From DASQZK01 sp963763215 (GTDB lineage: Bacteria > Bacteroidota > Bacteroidia > Bacteroidales > GCA-2748055), in the NCBI GenBank assembly GCA_963763215.1, contig CAVXNX010000005.1:62001-126000 (forward strand): a stretch of 64,000 nucleotides of DNA, given 5' to 3'. A program made the translations under genes and the position numbers. The notes under the pieces are model-generated. The model had not been told where the DNA came from, searched no databases, and was given only the letters and a program-made list of their open reading frames with translations. Position 1 is the stretch's first letter. Every line of letters starts with the position of its first letter. This document shows positions 17,863-27,736 of the stretch, piece after piece.

Positions 17863-19791
17863 TCACTTGAGACCGAGGACCGACGGGCCCTGGTCGAAAA
17901 CGATATCCACGGGAATGTTCATATCTCTGAGTTCGTTGAGATCCTGCTGGAGTTGTTCTCTGACGTAACCTTTTTCTTTTATCAGTTTTTTTGCCGCTTC
18001 ATAATCGCCGTCACCCTGGATGGTGATCAGTTCTTTGGAAAGGTTATTGATGGCGTCTTTCATTTTTTCAAAATTCACCCGGTAGGTCCCGGTATCTTCA
18101 TCCCGCGTGAATGCTCCGGCTTCCTGAAAATAGTAAAAGCGGATCATATTGGCGATGCCATGGGCTGAAGCGGCGCCAAACCGGACGGAGCGGAAAATTC
18201 CTGCCAGGAAGGTTACATAGTTGCTCATCAGGTCCTTATTCTCAAGCTCCCCGGCTTCAGCGAGTTTGGTGATGATGAACATGCCAACGATGTCGGCCTT
18301 CCCTTCCTCGATCGACGAGTAGGTATCCTTCAGGGCTTCCCTGACCATTCTTTTTCCATTCACGGTATAGTCGACCCCCAACCCATGAGCAACTTCATGG
18401 AACATCGTATTTTCGAAGAAGGCGTCAAAATCAATGTATTTCCGCTGATCCTCGGCGATCAGAACATTGGAGATCGGTACGAGGATTTTTTCAAACTTAT
18501 ACCTGATGGCATTTTTTAACTGAAGCTTCCGGCTACCGTACTTGGCTCTCACCTTTGGATCGTTGGGCAGGTTAATGGCGATGGTCTTGCTTCCGGCATT
18601 GCAGTCGCCGGCGTAATAAACCGCATTGTATACGTTCAGGTCAGAATTGGAGGAAGGTACCTTTTCCTTGTATTTTTCCGGTACAGGCAGATCCCTCTGC
18701 AGTTCCGGGAGCCTGGGGATGATTTTCTTCAGCTTGTCGCTCCATTCGTGATCTTTGATCAGGATGAAGGCTTCATGGGCAGCCTTGTAATTGAAAAGCT
18801 GATCCTCGTAATCTTCGATTGGGCCGACCACAAAATCGATATCGTTGTTTTTCATCTGCATCCAGGCTGCATCGCTGTCAAAATACTTATCCGTGGAAAG
18901 TGCATCGGCCCGGAGATTCAGGTACTTTTTGAAGCCGGGATCGTCAGCGAGTTCGGCAGCCTGTTTGAGGAGACTGGAGGCTTTCAGGATCTGCTTGCTG
19001 AAGGCATCATGGTACCAGACAGATATCAGGTTTCCGGAAGAATCACGGCGAATCAGCGTATATTCACTGGTCTTGTTCGGATCGTTATCATTCTGAAACT
19101 CATTAACGGTCATATCCGTGGGGTAGAAATTTGCCCCGGCAGGTTTGGTCCCGTAATTTTCCATGAAGGGCTGGTCGTCGTGGAGTCTATCCCAGGGTCC
19201 GTAGTTGATCTCGAAAAGTTTCTTCAGCGTCTCGTTGTCGGTGGAAGCCATCAGGGAATCTTTGTTCCACGGGTAGGCTTCCTTCCAGAAAAGGTCATTC
19301 ATCACGTCGGCTGCCTGGAAAAGGATTTTCAGCATATTTTTCTGGTTCTGGCTCAGACTGCTGATATCGGCGGTGAGAGGGACACTGGCGTAGGCTTTCA
19401 GCCTGTTTTCAAAAACAAGTTCTTGCGTGAGAAGGGTGACATTCTTGTCCGGGGTATCCCCGAGCATGACCAGGGTACTGTCCTGTTTCACATACTGGAA
19501 AGACTGTGTGACATCAACGTCCCCATTCTGGACCTGGCTGAGAAGGGTGACGTAATCCGGCTTGTCATCGAGGATTTTATAGGTGCCGGTTACACCATTG
19601 ATTTCGATGATCCCTGCAGGCTGCACATTGACAGTGATATCGGCAGCCATGACGACATCGGTTCCCCCGACGTTTTTGGTCACCATTTGCGTTCCCTCAT
19701 AGGTATCGAACATGTAACTGTAGTCTTTGCTTTTGCAGGATGAGAGTGCCAGGACGATAAACAACAGACCTGGGAAAAGAAGTTTTTTCAT
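17863..19791 (-). CDS. M49-like zinc peptidase lipoprotein (dipeptidyl peptidase III family relative)
   Basis: 642 aa, intact. The N-terminus has an SpII signal ending ALSSC, so it is a lipoprotein. After about 130 residues of strand-rich sequence, the large helical region carries HEVAHGLG (about residue 465) and EEGKAD about 35 residues later, fitting a gluzincin of the DPP III/M49 type where the family motif is usually HExxGH and EExRAE. The motif variation is common in Bacteroidetes relatives often called Zn-dependent hydrolase. Predicted to trim oligopeptides in the periplasm or at the cell surface. Confidence 0.75.
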   Translation of the reverse strand: MKKLLFPGLLFIVLALSSCKSKDYSYMFDTYEGTQMVTKNVGGTDVVMAADITVNVQPAGIIEINGVTGTYKILDDKPDYVTLLSQVQNGDVDVTQSFQYVKQDSTLVMLGDTPDKNVTLLTQELVFENRLKAYASVPLTADISSLSQNQKNMLKILFQAADVMNDLFWKEAYPWNKDSLMASTDNETLKKLFEINYGPWDRLHDDQPFMENYGTKPAGANFYPTDMTVNEFQNDNDPNKTSEYTLIRRDSSGNLISVWYHDAFSKQILKASSLLKQAAELADDPGFKKYLNLRADALSTDKYFDSDAAWMQMKNNDIDFVVGPIEDYEDQLFNYKAAHEAFILIKDHEWSDKLKKIIPRLPELQRDLPVPEKYKEKVPSSNSDLNVYNAVYYAGDCNAGSKTIAINLPNDPKVRAKYGSRKLQLKNAIRYKFEKILVPISNVLIAEDQRKYIDFDAFFENTMFHEVAHGLGVDYTVNGKRMVREALKDTYSSIEEGKADIVGMFIITKLAEAGELENKDLMSNYVTFLAGIFRSVRFGAASAHGIANMIRFYYFQEAGAFTRDEDTGTYRVNFEKMKDAINNLSKELITIQGDGDYEAAKKLIKEKGYVREQLQQDLNELRDMNIPVDIVFDQGPSVLGLK

Positions 19792-19946
19792 GGATGCATA
19801 AATTTTAGTTTGTGATATAAATTTAATCTAAATGCATTTGAGATGAAAGCCACACTGCGTTTAGTGTAACAAGGAACATCCTGTATTGTTGTACGATAAC
19901 CGGATTTATCATGACGGAATGACGTTGGCTGAATGCCCCGGTAAGT

Positions 19947-20101
19947 AGTGCTTGCAAGAAAACGCCAATAGCTGCGTTATGCCCGACTTCAAAACCGTCA
20001 TTTACGAATAGTAAACTCCTGTTTTTCAGTCATCGCAAGCCTTGCTCTTGACGTTTTCTTATCAAGCAGGGCTAAAAAACATGAGTTTTCTTTCTGACAC
20101 T
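19947..20101 (+). mobile_element. 155-bp MITE-like element, copy 1
   Basis: One of three 155-bp copies in this window, about 98% identical. Ends are AGTG...CACT, with imperfect terminal inverted repeats of about 21 bp (16 positions agree; both share AAGAAAAC). It is flanked by AAGTA at 19943-19947 and 20102-20106, a 4-5 bp target duplication (the last A may belong to the element). It has no coding capacity. Internal inverted repeats: A 19949-19964 with A' 20052-20068, and B 20013-20029 with B' 20072-20088, interleaved rather than nested. It sits downstream of proS and upstream of the M49-like gene start. Confidence 0.85.
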
Positions 20102-20305
20102 AAGTAAGGAAAATGGTCTTTGCTTCAAATATCCGGGCAGCATACTGGAAAGCGATCCTAATGGTGGATGGCAGTGCTGTATAATATTCGAAATGTCAAT
20201 GTTCTGAAAAAGGCGAGTATCATGGGTGGAATGCGGAGAGGCAGGGATTGGTTTCACGAACCGGGTGACGGCATGGATATTCGGCCACAGGTCAATAGGG
20301 GGGAA

Positions 20306-20336
20306 GGGGGAGCCGGGAAAGACCGGCTTTTCCCCC
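20306..20336. other. GC-rich hairpin downstream of proS
   Basis: GGGGG-AGCCGG (20306-20316) pairs with CCGGCT-TTT-CCCCC (20323-20336) around GAAAGA. It could terminate or protect the proS transcript, but neither strand has a proper T-run after it. Apart from this and the 155-bp element I see nothing in 19792-20388. Confidence 0.35.
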
Positions 20337-20388
20337 GCATTTCTCTTTCGTGATCCGTGTGTTTTTTAGGTCGAGAGAACTGGATTGC

Positions 20389-21862
20389 TCAATAAGCCCG
20401 GGCAAAAATCACTTTCCTGGTGGCCGGTTTCCCGGAAAATACGCAGGTTCCTTCTTCCTCCACGGCATCCAGGGGGATACACCGGATGGTGGCTTTCGTT
20501 TCCTGCTTGATCTTTTCTTCGGTTTCGGGGGTTCCGTCCCAGAAAGCCCGGATAAACCCGCCCTTATTTTCGATCAGGTCGGTGAATTCCTCCCACGATC
20601 CGGCTTCCCGTGTGGATTCTTCCCTGAATTTTAAGGCTTTATTGTAGATGTTCGACTGGATATCCGAGAGCAGGTCCTGCACATGTTTGGCGATGCCTTC
20701 CCGGCTGATCACTGTTTTTTCAAGTGTATCGCGACGGGCGATCTCAACGGTGCCGTTTTCAATATCGCGTGGCCCCAGGGCGAGTCTGACAGGAACGCCT
20801 TTCAGTTCGTATTCGGCAAATTTCCATCCGGGTTTATGCGTGTCGCGGTCATCATACCGAACCGTGATCCCAAGGGCTTCGAGTTCTGCTTTTATTTTTT
20901 GGGCAACTTCAGAGATCGCTGTCAACTGCTCGATCTGTTTGTAAATGGGGACGATGACGACCTGGATGGGGGCCAGTTTCGGAGGAAGGACCAGTCCGTT
21001 ATTGTCACTGTGCGCCATGACGATGGCTCCCATCAGCCGGGTTGACACCCCCCAGGAAGTTGCCCAGACATAATCGAGTACGCCTTCGCGGTTGGTGAAC
21101 TGGACGTCGAAGGCTTTGGCAAAATTTTGTCCGAGGAAATGCGAAGTTCCTGCCTGTAAGGCTTTCCCGTCCTGCATCAGGGCTTCGATACAGTAGGTGT
21201 CGATCGCCCCGGCAAACTTCTCACTTTCCGACTTGACCCCTTTGATCACCGGGATAGCCATCCATTCCTCGGCAAAGCGGGCATAGACGTCGAGCATTTT
21301 CCGGGTTTCTTCCACCGCCTCTTCCCGGGTGGCATGAGCCGTATGTCCTTCCTGCCAGAGGAATTCGGAGGTCCGGAGAAACAATCTTGTCCGCATCTCC
21401 CATCTGACGACATTGGCCCACTGGTTGATCAGGAGGGGAAGATCACGGTAAGACTGGATCCAGTTCTTGTACGTGTTCCAGATGATGGTTTCGGAAGTGG
21501 GCCGGATGATCAGCTCCTCTTCAAGTTTCGCCTCCGGATCGACCATAATCCCGCCTTCCCCGTCATTTTTCAGACGGTAATGGGTCACGATGGCGCATTC
21601 TTTGGCAAACCCTTCAACATGAGCGGCTTCCCTGCTGAAAAACGATTTCGGGATGAACAGGGGGAAGTAGGCGTTCTGGTGACCGGTATCTTTGAACATT
21701 TTATCGAGGGTGGCCTGGACCCGTTCCCAGATCGCATATCCATATGGTTTGATAACCATACACCCCCGTACGGCTGAATATTCGGCGAGATCAGCCTTCA
21801 GGACGATGTCGTTGTACCATTGGGAGTAATTCTCTTCTCTGTGAAGTAAGCGCTTTTGCCAT
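20389..21862 (-). CDS. proS: Proline-tRNA ligase, short (eukaryote/archaeon-like) type, N-terminal frameshift
   Basis: Charges tRNA-Pro. Class II synthetase: RPTSETIIW, motif 2 NVVRWEMRTRLFLRTSEFLWQ (quoted in part) and QEGHTAHAT are visible, followed by an anticodon-binding domain (VVIVPIYK) and the zinc-binding-like C-terminus ending in Tyr typical of type 3 enzymes. No YbaK-like editing insert is present. ATG 21862 opens with MAKALTSQR. A one-base shift near 21840 joins to EENYSQWYNDIV in the frame that runs to the end. About 490 aa. It is bracketed by two direct copies of the 155-bp element. Confidence 0.93.
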
Positions 21863-21998
21863 TCTGTTTCGGGTTTAAATCAGTTCGCAAAATTGCGAAA
21901 ATTAATCCTATTACAAAAATCCTCATCTTTCAAAATCCAAAGTTCTTTTCCCCGGAGTGATATACGGCACGGGATTCAGGGACGGCCAGACAATAATT

Positions 21999-22153
21999 AG
22001 TGCTTGCAAGAAAACGCCAATAGCTGCGTTTTGCTCGACTTCAAAACCGTCATTTACGAATAGTAAACTCCTGTTTTTCAGTCATCGCAAGCCTTGCTCT
22101 TGACGTTTTCTTATCAAGCACGGCTGAAAAACATGAGTTTTCTTTCTGACACT
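21999..22153 (+). mobile_element. 155-bp MITE-like element, copy 2
   Basis: Same orientation as copy 1. AATTA at 21995-21999 and 22154-22158 is its own target duplication, different from that of copy 1. It differs from the inverted copy 3 at about three positions. It lies upstream of the proS start (21862) and upstream of the lipoprotein gene at 22471. The rest of 21863-22470 shows no gene and no clear promoter. Confidence 0.87.
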
Positions 22154-22470
22154 AATTAAGAGACTATTTACGTCATTGTTTATTGGCACGAACATTGTGA
22201 GAGGGTCCGTTCCGTTCCTTTTCCAGTTTCGTTCCAGGGGAAAGGATGAAAAGGGGTTCGCCGGGGGTGGAAGGTCGGTTTTTTCATTCCGGTTTTGTTA
22301 AAATTACCCGCCGGGTGCATTTTTCATTCGAAAAAATGTAATTTGGAACGTTGAAAACAGTTCTATCCCTGTTAAAATCGGAAAGACATACAGTTTTGGT
22401 ATAGTATTTGTTTTTTATCAGGTATTCAGTTGAAAAACATAAACCTAATCATAAGCCAGGAGGTTTAATC

Positions 22471-24169
22471 ATGAAAACGTTAATAAACATCTTTTTAGTT
22501 ACAACAGTTCTCCTTGCTTCATGTGCCAGCGGTCAGTACGCTACTTCAGGCAATTACGACGATGCTTATTATGTCCCGTCGGATAAAAAGGCATCTCAGA
22601 CCACTGAATCCAGTCACCGCCAGACCAACGCACCCGTTAACCATGAAGCCCTGAATCCCGACAGGGTCAGCAATACAAATGCTCTCCAGGGAGAACAGAA
22701 TGCCTCTGATGAGCAAGGACTCACAGATTATGAGAGGTATAAAAAACAGAAGGAGCAGGAAATGCTCAGCGGTGATTATACCTCCGGTCAGAATGAATCC
22801 TATGATCAGTCCCAGGCAGGAGCTTACGACACCACTTTTGTCCCTCAGAATTACCAGGATCAGTCGTACAACGACAACGGCCAGCAGCCGGCTGTGGTAA
22901 ATAACTATTATTACGGCGACAATGACGGTTATTATGATTTTTATTACACGTCACGTCTCCGAAGGTTCCACAGCCCTTATTACGGATGGGACTATTACGA
23001 TCCGTTTTATTCCGATAATTACTGGTACACCTATAATCCCGCAAGCTGGGGTGCCAGCATCTATTTCGGCTCCCCATGGGGTCTGAGTTTCGGATGGTAT
23101 CAGCCTTATTTTTACTCCCCATTCTACAGCAGCTTTTATTATGGAGGGTTCAATGATTTTTATCCCTATTACGGATATGGGTATCCCGGATATTACGGCT
23201 CATACTGGAACGGCTACGGGCACGGATTTTATGATGGCTACTACGGAGGCTATTATGGCAACTACTACGGTAGCAACTATGGTTACGACCGTTATAATTC
23301 CAGCGATCACGGGCATATTCCCTACCGGTCAGGATACTCGGTAAGGTCCTCCTCATCGAGCACAACGGCTGTCCGGAAATCCGGAGGTGACTCAAGAGTC
23401 GGAAGCAGTGTCAATTCAACGACCTATGATCCGAAGAACACCGGATCTACCGCAAGCCGGACCGCAGACAGGAAGTCGACCGGGGAAGCCGTTCGTACAG
23501 CAACCCGGACACAATCCGGCACAGGCGCTGTCCGTACAGCTACCCGTACTCAGGGCAACAGCGGCGCAATACGTACCACTTCCCGCACCCAGCCGGGCAT
23601 GGATACCAGGAAATCCGCTTCGGACCGCGCATGTCAGAACAACCGATCAAAATCGTCCGACCTATAACCGTCCGGGCTACGACCGTCCTGCAACCCGGAC
23701 CTATACTCCGAGTTACGAACGACCCCGGACAAGCAATACGCCGACCTACAACCGCAGTAACACATCGCGGAGCACGTACACCAGGCCGAGCACCAGGAGT
23801 ACTTACACCAGGCCTTCGGAAAACAATTCAAGAAATACCTACACCAGGCCTTCGACACCCAGCCGCTCCTCGGGCACGTACAGCCGGCCTTCCGGGTCGG
23901 GCAATACCTACAGCCGGCCTTCCCGTTCAAGCAGCACCTATAGCCGGCCGTCCTCTTCGGGCAACAGCTACAGCAGGCCGTCGAGAAGCTACAGTGCTCC
24001 CTCGAGATCATCGGAGGCCCGAGCTACAGTGCCCCCTCAAGATCGACGTACACTCCCTCGAGGTCATCAGGCAGCAGCGGAGGTAGCCGGAGCTACAGTG
24101 CACCATCCAGGTCCAGCAGCAGCCCGTCAAGATCCTCAGGATCCGTTAGCAGGAGGAGGCAGACGGTAA
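22471..24169 (+). CDS. Low-complexity Tyr/Ser/Arg-rich lipoprotein (frameshifted)
   Basis: ATG 22471 has a real Shine-Dalgarno (AGGAGG, 10 bases upstream), unusual in this window. Signal ends LLASC, so a lipoprotein. Residues about 145-290 are extremely rich in Tyr, Gly and Trp; then follow Thr/Arg repeats (about six of the form TATRTQ) and, after a frame change near 23630, repeats of the type TYTRPS and TYSRPS (about 12), then a Ser/Arg-rich tail. A second frame change is near 24020. The stop could be 24169 or further on. Such proteins sit next to OmpP1-like barrels in Bacteroidetes; function unknown, surface or periplasmic. Some databases label relatives vitellogenin-like without basis. Confidence 0.65.
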
Positions 24170-24186
24170 AACAACATCCGTTACAT

Positions 24187-24218
24187 CAGTCCCACTCCAG
24201 ACGTGGGACTGATTTTTT
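24187..24218 (+). terminator. Intrinsic terminator after the low-complexity lipoprotein
   Basis: CAGTCCCAC (24187-24195) and GTGGGACTG (24203-24211) form a perfect 9-bp stem with a 7-base loop, then A and six T. It ends the 22471-24169 transcript before the barrel gene. Confidence 0.92.
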
Positions 24219-24349
24219 AAATCCTTGAAGACCATTCAGGACCATTCATATGAACCAAAACATCTTTGAATGACTTTTCCGGAGATATCTCCGGTCTTAA
24301 CAAACTTTTGCCTTAATGGAAGGTTTACCGATACTAAAATCTTAAAGCT

Positions 24350-25808
24350 ATGAAACGCCATATTCTGATTCTTGCAGGTCTGTTTTTCCTTTTCACCGCT
24401 TCCTACGCCCAAAATGAAGTGGATGCCCTGCGCTTTTCACAACATTACCCGGTGGGAACAGCCCGGGCTGTCGGTCTCGGCGGCGCAGTCGGCGCTCTCG
24501 GCGGCGACTTTACCGGCCTGAGCATAAACCCCGCATCGATTGGCTTGTACCGGCAGTCGGAATTCACCATCTCCCCCTCACTTTATCTGGATCGATGGTA
24601 ATTCCAATTTCCTTGGCAGCTCATATGACCAGACAAAATACAATTTCAATGTCGGGAACATCGGCTATGTCGGATACTATGACCTGAAGAATGAATCGGG
24701 CTGGAAAAGTACCTCCTTCGGCATCGGATATAACCGGATCAATAATTTCAACAAAACGATCCTCATGAGAGGGATCAGCAAAAACACCTCGTTCCTGGAT
24801 AATTTCACCGATAACCTCAATAACTTTCCCGGACAGGTTAGCGATATGTATGAGGGACTTGCCGAAAATACCAACCTGATTTTTTACGATACCGTATACA
24901 ATCAGTACTACAACGATATCAACCTCTCCGGGTACGGTCAGCAGATGAGCCGGAAGGAGAACACCTCCGGAAATATCGGGGAATATACCTTCGCCTTCGG
25001 AGCCAACTATAACGACCGCCTTTATCTTGGCGGAACCTTCGGACTCCAGTCTGTCAGATGGGATGAGGAAATCTCCCATTCGGAATCCGATATCGGCGAT
25101 TCCATTGATTATTTCAAGGCATTCGATTTTACCCAGAACGACCATACCAGCGGCGTCGGCTATAATTTCAAGATCGGGGCCATCGTCCGGCCGTTCGACC
25201 TTCTCCGGGTGGGCATCAGTTACGAATTGCCAACGTTTTACCGTCTCAACACCGATGCAACAACCCAGATGAACTCCTATTTCGATCCCGGCTCAGGAGT
25301 CAGTAACGGGTCTGATATGGCCGGGCCACGAACCAATAAATACAGGCTCCGGACTTCCTCCAAGATGACAGCCAGCGCGGTGATGACTTTTGGCAAATCC
25401 GGACTCATCAGCGTTGATTACGAACGGCTCGATTACACGAAGATCGATATGGAAGGTGACGGAAGCTCCGATCTGTATTTCAATATCAACCAGACCATCA
25501 ATGGTATTTACCGGCCGGTCAATAACATCCGGGCCGGCGGTGAGCTTCGCTTCGGATCCAATTACCTGCGCGCCGGTTATGCCTTCTACCAGAGTCCCTA
25601 CAAATCATACGAACCCAACTCCAACAATAATGACCAGATCTATTCCGCCGGTTTCGGCGTCCGGTCAAAATACGCATTCGTGGACCTGAGCTACGCCTAT
25701 TCAACCAAACAGGAGAGATATTACATGTATCCCGAACAGATCGACAGCGGATCGCTCAACAGCTATCACAGCAATAACGTGATCCTTACGGTCGGCTTCA
25801 GGTTTTAA
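24350..25808 (+). CDS. OmpP1/FadL/TodX-type outer membrane barrel (one frameshift)
   Basis: About 485 aa when joined. Signal peptide (LILAGLFFLFTASYAQ) then ALRFSQHYPVGTARAVGLGG and ALGGDFTGLSINPASIGLYR, the family N-terminus in which the plug begins. The frame changes near 24592. The rest is a 14-strand-like series ending YHSNNVILTVGFRF with C-terminal Phe. Likely takes up hydrophobic compounds or fatty acids; in Bacteroidetes it is often called hemin receptor without evidence. Confidence 0.85.
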
Positions 25809-25818
25809 CCGCCATTCC

Positions 25819-26454
25819 TCACTGAACCCCGGCCCTGAGAATACCCCGGGCTTCGGGGCCGGCATTGAAGAGCAGATCAATGATGCTCAGACCGGGCACA
25901 AACTCAAACCGGTCCGAAAAAACCTGAACATAGGGTTTGTCTTCAAAACCCGGAACACCTGGTGCGGATTTTGGACGGAACCCGTCACGCTCATCCCTGA
26001 AACCGGATGATTCTGATGCATACGATGAGCTGAGGGATATCTCTTTCGCAATGCCGAGGCTCTCGAGAGCAATCCGTGTGAGTGACATATCGAAATCCAG
26101 GAGGAAGGTCGTTTTTCTCCGGTAGTAGGGCTCAAATGCGTCGAAGTAAAATTCAAAAAAGGCCGATGAACGATATGCCGACACGATGCCATTCAGATGC
26201 AGCCTCTGCCAGTTCGTGGCATAATCAATCCTGACATCTTTCATGAAGGTTTTCCGGCCGTGGTTTTTCATAACGGGAATGACCAGCGGCAGCGGCCCGT
26301 TTGCGCTCAAAATGACACAGCGGTTACGGTAGGTCTGCTTCGTGTAATGATCATATTGCTCAACCGCCACGGGAACGGACGAAAGAAACCGGCTGAAATA
26401 CGCCACGGGGCCGAGGTATGCCGATGAAAGAAGTATTGGTTTGTGAGTTTCCAT
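25819..26454 (-). CDS. WbqC-like family protein
   Basis: 211 aa, intact. The N-terminus ILLSSAYLGPVAYFSRFL and the middle NRCVILSANGPLPLVIPV plus WQRLHLNGIVSAYRSSAFFEFY match the WbqC-like family, whose activity is unknown but which is linked to glycan loci. In many Bacteroidales it follows two lepB genes on the same strand. Here lepB is 2.9 kb away with a divergent gene pair between them. Convergent with the barrel gene. Confidence 0.8.
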   Translation of the reverse strand: METHKPILLSSAYLGPVAYFSRFLSSVPVAVEQYDHYTKQTYRNRCVILSANGPLPLVIPVMKNHGRKTFMKDVRIDYATNWQRLHLNGIVSAYRSSAFFEFYFDAFEPYYRRKTTFLLDFDMSLTRIALESLGIAKEISLSSSYASESSGFRDERDGFRPKSAPGVPGFEDKPYVQVFSDRFEFVPGLSIIDLLFNAGPEARGILRAGVQ

Positions 26455-26640
26455 ACAGATTCAGGTAGGCAAAGATATAAAAGTGAACGGAGAGATCCTT
26501 TGACCAGTCGCGGAAAGGATGTTCGAATGGCTCCCGGTCTATATCTGCGGGCCAAGGGTGACTTATTTAGATTAATTTTATATTGCTTGAAAGCCTCGTG
26601 ATCATTTATCACTGAGGTGGTATATCTGCTATTTTAGATT

Positions 26641-26648
26641 TAAGTTTG
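26641..26648 (+). promoter_or_regulatory. -7 box upstream of the DUF362/4Fe-4S pair; rest of 26455-26821 empty
   Basis: TAAGTTTG at 26641-26648 is an exact TAnnTTTG match on the plus strand, 174 bases before the DUF362 ATG; the -33 element is not clear. A small palindrome, GTGAT-cattt-ATCAC, lies at 26599-26613 nearby. I find no gene in the remaining intergenic sequence. Confidence 0.35.
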
Positions 26649-26821
26649 TAAAAGATTGATACGACAGGGCTGCAGCGTATTGGACAGATCCAGCAGGAGG
26701 ATAAAGCGAATTCAGGCCGTAAGAGGCACCCGGATGGACCGGGAAATTGAGAGAACGAAATCTGCCAGGCATAGATGAGTCCGCGAGAGTCCTTTTTTAA
26801 GTCATCCAAAACAAAAGCATT

Positions 26822-27736
26822 ATGAAAAGAAGAGACTTCCTGAAAAGAGGTATTAGCGTCGGATTTGTTGCCGGAACAGCATTTACAATCAACCCGTATC
26901 AGAAATCTAATGGCTTCTCCGTTGGCAGGTGATACGATATGGTCGCCATCCGGGGAGGAGAGGCCGATGCCATGTTCGACAGGGCCATTGAAGAGATGGG
27001 AGGTATGAGGAAGTATGTGAAAAAAGGCCAGACGGTTGTGGTGAAACCCAATATTGGCTGGGATACCAGTCCTGAGCGGGCTGCAAATACCAATCCCGCC
27101 CTTGTCAAACGGATCATACAGCATTGTTTCAATGCCGGGGCCAAAGAGTTTTTGTCTTTGACCATACCTGCAACGAATGGACCAAGTGTTATACAAACAG
27201 CCTGATTGAGGCTGCAGCTAAGGAGGCCGGGGCAAAGGTCGTCATGGGAAACAGTGAAAAGTATTACCAGGAGGTCAGTTTCTCCGGTGGAAAGGTGATG
27301 AAGAATGCCAAAGTTCATGAGCTGATTCCTCCAGTCGGATGTGTTCATCAATGTTCCGGTGCTTAAAAATCATGGCGGAGCGAACATGACCATCACCATG
27401 AAAAATCTGATGGGAATGGTCTGGGACAGAAAATTCTGGCATGCCAACGATCTCAATCAGTGTATTGCGGATTTTCCGATGTACCGGAAACCCGACCTGA
27501 ATATCGTCGATGCCTACAGGGTGATGAAACGCAACGGACCCCGCGGCGTATCGGTCGATGACATCATCACCATGAAGGCGCAGATCATCACCACCGATAT
27601 GGTTGCCGCCGATACGGCAGCATGCAAACTCTTTGGCATAGATCCGGCAGCAGTCAAATATATTGCCCTTGCTGAACAGCTGGGATTGGGAACATCGGAT
27701 CTTGATAAACTCAATATTTCCAGAATCAAAGTATGA
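26822..27736 (+). CDS. DUF362 domain protein with Tat-type leader (frameshifted)
   Basis: About 300 aa when joined. Starts MKRRDFLKRG, a twin-arginine pattern, so a folded, probably cofactor-bearing protein exported to the periplasm. Then VVVKPNIGWDTSPERAANTNP, VFDHTCNEW, FINVPVLKNHGGANMTITMKNLMG (parts quoted) and a C-terminal GLGTSDLDKLNI are typical DUF362 segments. Frame changes are near 26930, 27150 and 27340. Its stop overlaps the start of the 4Fe-4S membrane protein by 4 bases. This pair recurs in Bacteroidetes and suggests a redox role; substrate unknown. Confidence 0.8.

Noticed and set aside
18748..19743. A 331-codon open frame opposite the M49-like gene
   Set aside because: It is the antisense shadow of a well supported lipoprotein peptidase; no start signal or recognisable domain.
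19943..22158. A composite transposon carrying proS
   Set aside because: The two flanking 155-bp copies each have their own different target duplication, which shows separate insertions.
23640..24010. A CRISPR or tandem DNA repeat array in the repeat-rich part of the lipoprotein gene
   Set aside because: Units are 15-40 bases of variable sequence without constant spacers; the regularity is at the amino acid level (TY-S/T-RPS).
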